Shown here: piece by piece, positions 59,588 to 64,000 of the stretch
Position numbering within the stretch: the first letter of the stretch is position 1
How the letters are laid out: each line of letters opens with the position of its first letter
DNA from: Pedobacter africanus
Lineage (GTDB): Bacteria; Bacteroidota; Bacteroidia; Sphingobacteriales; Sphingobacteriaceae
Length of the DNA: 64,000 bases
Assembly: GCF_900176535.1 (NCBI RefSeq)
Contig: NZ_FWXT01000003.1
Location: 186,001-250,000 of the forward strand
Direction: 5' to 3'
Translations under genes and position numbers: made by a program
Notes under the pieces: generated by a model
The model's database searches: none
The model's input: only the letters and a program-made list of their open reading frames with translations
Told to the model about the DNA's origin: nothing

Positions 59588-60727
59588 TTATGAAATAACT
59601 TTTAGTGTGTTTTTAACGTAGTTGGCCTTTTGTATTGCACTGTCTCGATTTTGGTCTACTACGGTAATGTGACCCATTTTACGGAAAGGCTTAGTGTATT
59701 TTTTACCATAAAGGTGTACGTAAACCCCGTCTATCGCCATGATTTTTTCCAGTCCCTGGTATTTGGCCACTCCGTTGTGGTTTTTTTCGCCCAGGAGGTT
59801 GATCATTACTGCATTGCTGATGGAACGTGTATCACCTAGGGGCAGGTTAAAAATCGCTCTCAAATGTTGATTAAACTGTGAAACATAGTTGCCCTCGATG
59901 GTTTGGTGGCCGCTGTTATGGGGTCTTGGGGCCAGCTCATTTACCAGGAGCTCACCATCTCGGGTGACAAACATCTCCACGGCCAGCAGGCCAGTAATAT
60001 TGAGTGGGGAGGCGATGTTTCTGGCAATTACTTCGGCCTTGTTTTGCAGCGACTCAGGATAGGTAGATGGTGAGATGAGGAACTCCACCAGGTTGGCCTC
60101 AGGGTTAAATTCCATTTCCACCATCGGAAAAGTCTTCATGTCGCCATTTGGGTTCCTGCACACAATCACCGCCACTTCCTTCTCAAAATCAATCATTTCC
60201 TCGATCAGGCAGGGGGCATCGAATGACTGCTCTATTTCGGCCACATTGCTGATCTTCATCACACCTTTGCCATCATAGCCGTCCCTGCGCTGTTTCAGGA
60301 TGTAAGGGAAGGCAAAATTGCTGTTGCGGATGTCGTCCCGGGTGTTTACCAGCTGGAAAGGTGCCGTAGGTATATTGTTTTCTTTAAAAAACTGTTTCTG
60401 TATGCCTTTGTCCTGGATCAGGCGGATCACCCTTGACTGTGGAAAAACCTGTTTTCCTTCTTTTTCTAATTGTTCCAGTGCTTCAATATTAACCTTTTCT
60501 ATTTCGATGGTAATGATGTCTGCTTTTTTGCCGAAATTGTATACCGTATCGAAATCGGTAATAGAGCCGCATTCAAAGTAATTTGCAAGATGTTTACAGG
60601 GAGCATCGGTATCCGGATCCAAAACCAGGGTTGTAAGGTTGTAATTGACGCCTTCCTGTATCAGCATTCTGCCGAGTTGTCCGCCACCAAGTATCCCCAA
60701 TTTTAAATCACTTATTTGTTTTGCCAT
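59588..60727 (-). CDS. purK: N5-carboxyaminoimidazole ribonucleotide synthase
   Basis: This ATP-grasp enzyme of about 379 residues makes N5-CAIR from AIR, bicarbonate and ATP. LGILGGGQLGRMLIQEG near the N-terminus, YILKQRRDGYDGKGV and the catalytic LAVEMFVTRDGELLVNELAPRPHNSGH region are diagnostic. The ATG at 60727 (MAKQISDLKLGIL) is chosen because the upstream extension to 60769 has no family similarity and overlaps the divergent promoter region. It forms an operon with purE. Confidence 0.95.
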   Translation of the reverse strand: MAKQISDLKLGILGGGQLGRMLIQEGVNYNLTTLVLDPDTDAPCKHLANYFECGSITDFDTVYNFGKKADIITIEIEKVNIEALEQLEKEGKQVFPQSRVIRLIQDKGIQKQFFKENNIPTAPFQLVNTRDDIRNSNFAFPYILKQRRDGYDGKGVMKISNVAEIEQSFDAPCLIEEMIDFEKEVAVIVCRNPNGDMKTFPMVEMEFNPEANLVEFLISPSTYPESLQNKAEVIARNIASPLNITGLLAVEMFVTRDGELLVNELAPRPHNSGHQTIEGNYVSQFNQHLRAIFNLPLGDTRSISNAVMINLLGEKNHNGVAKYQGLEKIMAIDGVYVHLYGKKYTKPFRKMGHITVVDQNRDSAIQKANYVKNTLKVIS

Positions 60728-60782
60728 ATCTATTGAAAAAGTTATGCTTATTTTGCACAAAAATAACAATATAAACGGATTG

Positions 60783-61973
60783 ATGGATGCAGATGCTATA
60801 ATTATTGGTGCAGGGGCTTGTGGTTTGATGTGTGCAGTGCAGGCAGGTTATCTTGGTAAAAAGGTGATACTGTTGGAAAAAAACGACCAGCCAGGGGCTA
60901 AAATCCTGATTTCGGGTGGTGGCAGGTGCAATTATACCAATATCTTTGCCGGCGATGAGCAGTTCATATCGGCCAATAAACATTTTGTTAAGTCGGCATT
61001 TACACAATGGACAGTAGCCGATACCATCAGTTTTTTTGAAACTTATGGCATCTATGGGAAAGAGAAAACCCTGGGGCAGCTTTTTCCGGATGGGAAAAAT
61101 GCAAAGGATGTAGTAGCCGTATTTACTTCACTTTGTGCCGATTTTGGACAGCGATTGATTTGCGGTGCGCAGGTAATGGACATTATTGTAGATGAAGGTT
61201 CTTTTACAGTGAAATATGAAATTGGCGGTAAAACAAAAACACTGAAAGCACCTAAACTCGTTATGGCCAGTGGCGGTCTGCCCATTCCTAAAATGGGGGC
61301 GACCGATTTTGCCTTGCGTTTTGCGCGGGGCCTGGGACTTAACATTGTAGAAACGGCCCCTGCTCTTGTGCCGCTTACCATAACCGGAAAGGATGAGGAC
61401 TGGTATGCCCGGCTGTCGGGGAACAGCGTTTTTTGCCGTGTAAGTAATGATCGTATTGCTTTTGAAGAAAACATCCTTTTTACCCATTGGGGCTTAAGTG
61501 GTCCGGCCATTTTGCAGATCTCATCGTACTGGAAAAGAGGAGAGGTATTCAACATAGACCTGCTGCCCGGTCAGCAGATGGGTTCGCTGATTGAAGCGGA
61601 GCGTAAACAAAACGGAAAAACGCTGCTGTCTACTTTGTTTAACCGCCATTTTACACGGAAATTTACCGATGCTCTTGCTAAATTTCTACCCGTTGAAAAG
61701 CAGGTGGCAGTTTTAACAAAGGCTGAACTGGAAAACATTGAACAAATTATACATGAGTTCAAGGTGAAACCTGCGGGAGATAAGGGCTACGATAAGGCAG
61801 AGGTGATGAGAGGGGGGGTAGATACAGCGGAATTGTCCTCAAAGACATTGGAATGCCGGAGAATTCCGGGTTTGTTTTTTGGCGGGGAATGTCTGGACGT
61901 GACCGGCTGGCTTGGGGGCTACAACTTTCAATGGGCCTGGGCAAGTGGGTTCGTTATTGCCCAGAATTTATAA
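60783..61973 (+). CDS. BaiN/HI0933-family FAD-dependent oxidoreductase
   Basis: This flavoprotein of about 396 residues begins with the dinucleotide-binding motif IIIGAGACGLMCAVQAGYLG and has the FAD segment LLEKNDQPGAKILISGGGRC followed by NYTN, then a family-specific insert and the C-terminal GGVDTAELSSKTLE and GLFFGGECLDVTGWLGGYN. This is the HI0933/BaiN family; BaiN reduces bile-acid intermediates in gut clostridia, but the role of most members is unknown. The ATG at 60783 is preferred over upstream in-frame starts that run into purK. Confidence 0.9.
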   Translation: MDADAIIIGAGACGLMCAVQAGYLGKKVILLEKNDQPGAKILISGGGRCNYTNIFAGDEQFISANKHFVKSAFTQWTVADTISFFETYGIYGKEKTLGQLFPDGKNAKDVVAVFTSLCADFGQRLICGAQVMDIIVDEGSFTVKYEIGGKTKTLKAPKLVMASGGLPIPKMGATDFALRFARGLGLNIVETAPALVPLTITGKDEDWYARLSGNSVFCRVSNDRIAFEENILFTHWGLSGPAILQISSYWKRGEVFNIDLLPGQQMGSLIEAERKQNGKTLLSTLFNRHFTRKFTDALAKFLPVEKQVAVLTKAELENIEQIIHEFKVKPAGDKGYDKAEVMRGGVDTAELSSKTLECRRIPGLFFGGECLDVTGWLGGYNFQWAWASGFVIAQNL

Positions 61974-62010
61974 GCTGAATAAACTGAATTTTTCTTTTTT
62001 AAGAGATGTC

Positions 62011-62195
62011 TGCTTAATGTGCGTTGGGGATGCATTTGGACTGCGTTCGGGATGCGCCCTAATTTGAACAGGTATTAAGCAAGTGTTAGGTATGGGTTGA
62101 TTATGGCCTTGGGTATGTCAACCCCTAATCAACCCTTACTCAAGACCTAACCAAGGGTTAACGAACCTAAGGCGCATCTCTAACGTGCCCCGTTA
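62011..62195. repeat. Long imperfect inverted-repeat element
   Basis: The gap between the BaiN-like gene and the serpin holds two 53-base arms, 62051-62103 and 62126-62178, that share GATGCGCC at one end and GGGTTGATTA at the other in inverse orientation. The 22-base centre has its own GGGT/ACCC hairpin. The arms can be extended by GCGTTCGG/AACG-type pairing, and TGCGTTGGGGATGC and TGCGTTCGGGATGC form a direct repeat at the left. No ORF or promoter was seen. The design suggests a dispersed intergenic element or structured RNA. Confidence 0.6.
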
Positions 62196-62313
62196 TTATT
62201 ATAGCTGCATCTGCATACGAGGTGCTCTCTGGAGAGAAATTAGTCTTTTATTTTAGATAACTGTAGCGAAATTAGTGTTTTACACGTATAATGATTAAAC
62301 CAAATTTAAACAG

Positions 62314-63561
62314 ATGAAAAAGAATTCGACCTTATTTTTAATTATTGCTGTTTTAATGTTAAATGCAACTTCGTGTAAAAAGAATAACAAGCCATCTGCT
62401 GAGGGCAAAGAGCTGATATTGACCGAAAGAGAGCAGCAAAAGGCAGAAGCTGATAATGCTTTTACCTTTAAGTTATTTAAAGAAACGCTGTCTAAACCTT
62501 TGGCTGGTAAAAACCTGATGTTGTCACCTTTAAGTGTAAGTATGGCCCTGGGTATGACCAGTAACGGAAGTAACGGTACAACCTTGGAGTCCATCAGAAA
62601 TACCATGGAATTTAAGGGTTTTACGGAGACGGAACTGAACAGCTATTACCATAAAATAATCACTGAATTGCCTCAGCTCGATCCTAAAGCTTCGTTGAAA
62701 ATTGCCAATTCCATCTGGTGTAGAAATACGTTTAGCCCGTTACCCGCTTTTCTTAAAGTGAATGCAGATAATTATAATGCAGCAGTTGAGGGACTTGACT
62801 TTTCAAATCCAGCTGCAAAAGACAAAATTAATAATTGGGTAAACACCAGCACGAACGGAAAAATCCCGACTATAATTGAGTCCATCGGGCCTAGTATCGT
62901 GATGTACCTGATCAATGCAGTTTATTTTAAAAGCGAGTGGAAATATAAGTTTGATAAGAACCGTACTGCAAAATCTGATTTTAGTCTGGGCGATGGCAGT
63001 AAGATTCAGACCGACTTTATGGTGGCAAAGGCCGATGTTAATTATTTAAGCTCTGCAGATGCAGTTCTTTATGAACTTCCTTATGGGAATGAAAAATACA
63101 GCATGGTAATTGCCCTGCCCGCCGCCAATACCGGTATAAATGAACTCGCAATCTCAATTACAACAACAAAATGGAAGAACTGGATGACGGGTTTAAGAAA
63201 AATCGGTGCGGAAATAAAGATGCCAAAATTTAAATTTAGCTATGAATCTAAATTAAATGATCCATTGATAAACCTGGGCATGGGGATAGCTTTTGGTAAA
63301 AACGGTTCTGCAGATTTCAGCAGAATTAGTGCTGGGGGAGGTCTGCAAATAGACGAGGTGAAACATAAAACCTTTATTGAAGTTAATGAAAGCGGGACAG
63401 AAGCTGCTGCCGTTACTTCTGTAGGTATTGAACTTACTTCGGCACCAGGAGTAGCAACTCCGATCCTTATCGACCGCCCATTTGTATTTGCCATCCGCGA
63501 AATGAAAACAGGTCTGATCTTATTTACCGGTATCATCAATAACCCCTTATTAGATAAATAA
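62314..63561 (+). CDS. Serpin-family protease inhibitor lipoprotein
   Basis: This 415-residue protein has a lipoprotein signal peptide with C21 in NATS-C, then a serpin fold: NLMLSPLSVSMALGMTSNGS near 67, NSIWCRNTF and INNWVNTSTNGKIPTII, and the reactive-loop hinge ESGTEAAAVT at residues 359-368, followed by the DRPFVFAIREMKTGLILFTG end. The small-residue hinge fits an inhibitory serpin. The loop after the hinge is about three residues longer than in alpha-1-antitrypsin, so the scissile P1 residue is uncertain. It is expected to sit on the outer membrane and trap serine or cysteine proteases. Confidence 0.92.
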   Translation: MKKNSTLFLIIAVLMLNATSCKKNNKPSAEGKELILTEREQQKAEADNAFTFKLFKETLSKPLAGKNLMLSPLSVSMALGMTSNGSNGTTLESIRNTMEFKGFTETELNSYYHKIITELPQLDPKASLKIANSIWCRNTFSPLPAFLKVNADNYNAAVEGLDFSNPAAKDKINNWVNTSTNGKIPTIIESIGPSIVMYLINAVYFKSEWKYKFDKNRTAKSDFSLGDGSKIQTDFMVAKADVNYLSSADAVLYELPYGNEKYSMVIALPAANTGINELAISITTTKWKNWMTGLRKIGAEIKMPKFKFSYESKLNDPLINLGMGIAFGKNGSADFSRISAGGGLQIDEVKHKTFIEVNESGTEAAAVTSVGIELTSAPGVATPILIDRPFVFAIREMKTGLILFTGIINNPLLDK

Positions 63562-63573
63562 GGGGTTATTGAT
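63535..63573. terminator. Bidirectional terminator after serpin
   Basis: AATAACCCCTTATT and AATAAGGGGTTATT form 14 core pairs (17 in all) with a 5-base loop. It contains the serpin stop codon and ends three bases before the convergent amidohydrolase stop. Confidence 0.9.
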
Positions 63574-63575
63574 TT

Positions 63576-64000
63576 TTATTCGCAGTTGGGAATGCTGTAG
63601 GTCCAGGTTTCAGCAATGCCCGTTGGGAAGGTATAGACCATACCTTTGCCGGTTTCGAACCAAAGTTTACCCCGCACTTTTTCGCGGTTACCGATCTCGT
63701 TCATGGACAAGCTGTCAAAAATACGACCGTTGATCATCACATATTTGATTTTTTCTGAGTTTCTAATGTCATCCAACGGGTTACTGTCCATCACCACAAG
63801 GTCGGCCAGCTTTCCGACCTCCAGTGAGCCGATTTCTTTGTCCATGCCCAGGTAGGCTGCTCCGTTCAGGGTGGCACAGCGAATGGCCTGCAGGGGTGTC
63901 ATTCCACCCTGTACCAGCATCCACAGTTCCCAGTGTGCACCCAGCCCCTGTATTTGCCCGTGTGCGCCTAAATTCACTTTTGTACCACCGTCAGCTATTT
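63576..64000 (-). CDS. Amidohydrolase family protein, cut by right edge
   Basis: Only the C-terminal 140 or so residues lie in the window; the frame stays open to the edge, reading IADGGTKVNLGAHGQIQGLG before the HWELWMLVQGGMTPLQAIRC block. GSLEVGKLADLVVMDSNPLDDIRN is the typical end of metal-dependent amidohydrolases of the imidazolonepropionase/dihydroorotase superfamily. Similar proteins in Bacteroidota are about 1000 residues with an N-terminal beta-propeller-like region, so most of this gene is probably outside the window. A GTG at 63977 is not the real start. Confidence 0.85.
   Translation of the reverse strand, partial: IADGGTKVNLGAHGQIQGLGAHWELWMLVQGGMTPLQAIRCATLNGAAYLGMDKEIGSLEVGKLADLVVMDSNPLDDIRNSEKIKYVMINGRIFDSLSMNEIGNREKVRGKLWFETGKGMVYTFPTGIAETWTYSIPNCE

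Noticed and set aside
60728..60769. N-terminal extension of PurK by 14 residues.
   Set aside because: The extension is hydrophobic, overlaps the divergent region and is not part of the family.
60645..60782. N-terminal extension of the BaiN-like protein by 46 residues.
   Set aside because: The extra residues overlap purK and its promoter region and have no family similarity; the FAD motif begins right after the ATG at 60783.

Overview
The window is a stretch of ordinary chromosome from a member of the Bacteroidota, most likely Sphingobacteriaceae and Pedobacter-like. The reasons are many promoters with a TAnnTTTG -7 box, the futalosine route to menaquinone (mqnE, mqnA), DUF3857/transglutaminase proteins, a TonB-dependent receptor with an N-terminal carboxypeptidase-like domain, absence of clear Shine-Dalgarno sequences, and several TTG starts. 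No insertion sequence, prophage, CRISPR array or rRNA operon was seen. One tRNA-Ser(TGA) is present. Incomplete genes run off both edges.

Layout. 1-2.6 kb: a helical protein cut by the left edge, a YiaA-type membrane protein and an AadS/ANT(6)-like adenylyltransferase. 2.6-6.9 kb: tRNA-Ser, then a cell-envelope run (BrkB-like, MltG, PASTA protein) divergent from ddl. 6.9-11 kb: a beta-barrel protein, a Crp/Fnr regulator, a DUF983 protein with a Crp/Fnr-type box, a MATE exporter with a leader peptide, and a thioesterase. 11-20 kb: rpsO, pnp, rpe, a TonB-dependent receptor, then serC-serA-DUF1015. 20-25.4 kb: small proteins, a DUF62 enzyme, phoH, purC, a STAS protein and rnz. 25.4-33.5 kb: MCE protein, two tandem amidases, lptD, cinA and a dihydrolipoamide acyltransferase. 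33.5-39 kb: the methionine block (hom, metX, metY) behind a SAM-I riboswitch, plus a metB-like gene. 39-46 kb: a lipocalin-like lipoprotein, a YdeI-like protein, mqnE-phosphatase-mqnA, mutS and an NlpC/P60 lipoprotein. 46-53 kb: paired DUF3857 proteins, a DnaQ-like exonuclease and an M1 peptidase. 53-64 kb: queG, a GNAT-nitrilase fusion, ruvB, a 3-hydroxyacyl-CoA dehydrogenase, pdxH, yqgE, purE-purK, a BaiN-like flavoprotein, a serpin lipoprotein and a partial amidohydrolase.

The most interesting signals are regulatory and too short for routine gene calling. (1) A 10-residue ORF ending in Arg-Leu-Arg-Phe lies in the leader of the MATE exporter gene, just after a good promoter. Arg-Leu-Arg is the core of macrolide-dependent ribosome-arrest peptides such as ErmDL, so this looks like drug-sensing attenuation of an efflux pump. 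(2) A 25-residue ORF with six Cys and three internal Met codons, including a Cys-Cys-Cys run, lies between the SAM-I riboswitch and metY. This suggests two-layer control of sulfur amino-acid synthesis by SAM and by charged Cys/Met tRNA. (3) A long inverted-repeat element fills the gap between the BaiN-like gene and the serpin. (4) A Crp/Fnr-type palindrome sits at about -42 from the predicted DUF983 promoter. (5) A 48-codon gene overlaps its neighbours at 20.2-20.4 kb. All functional claims here come from reading the sequence and from family knowledge; no database search was run.
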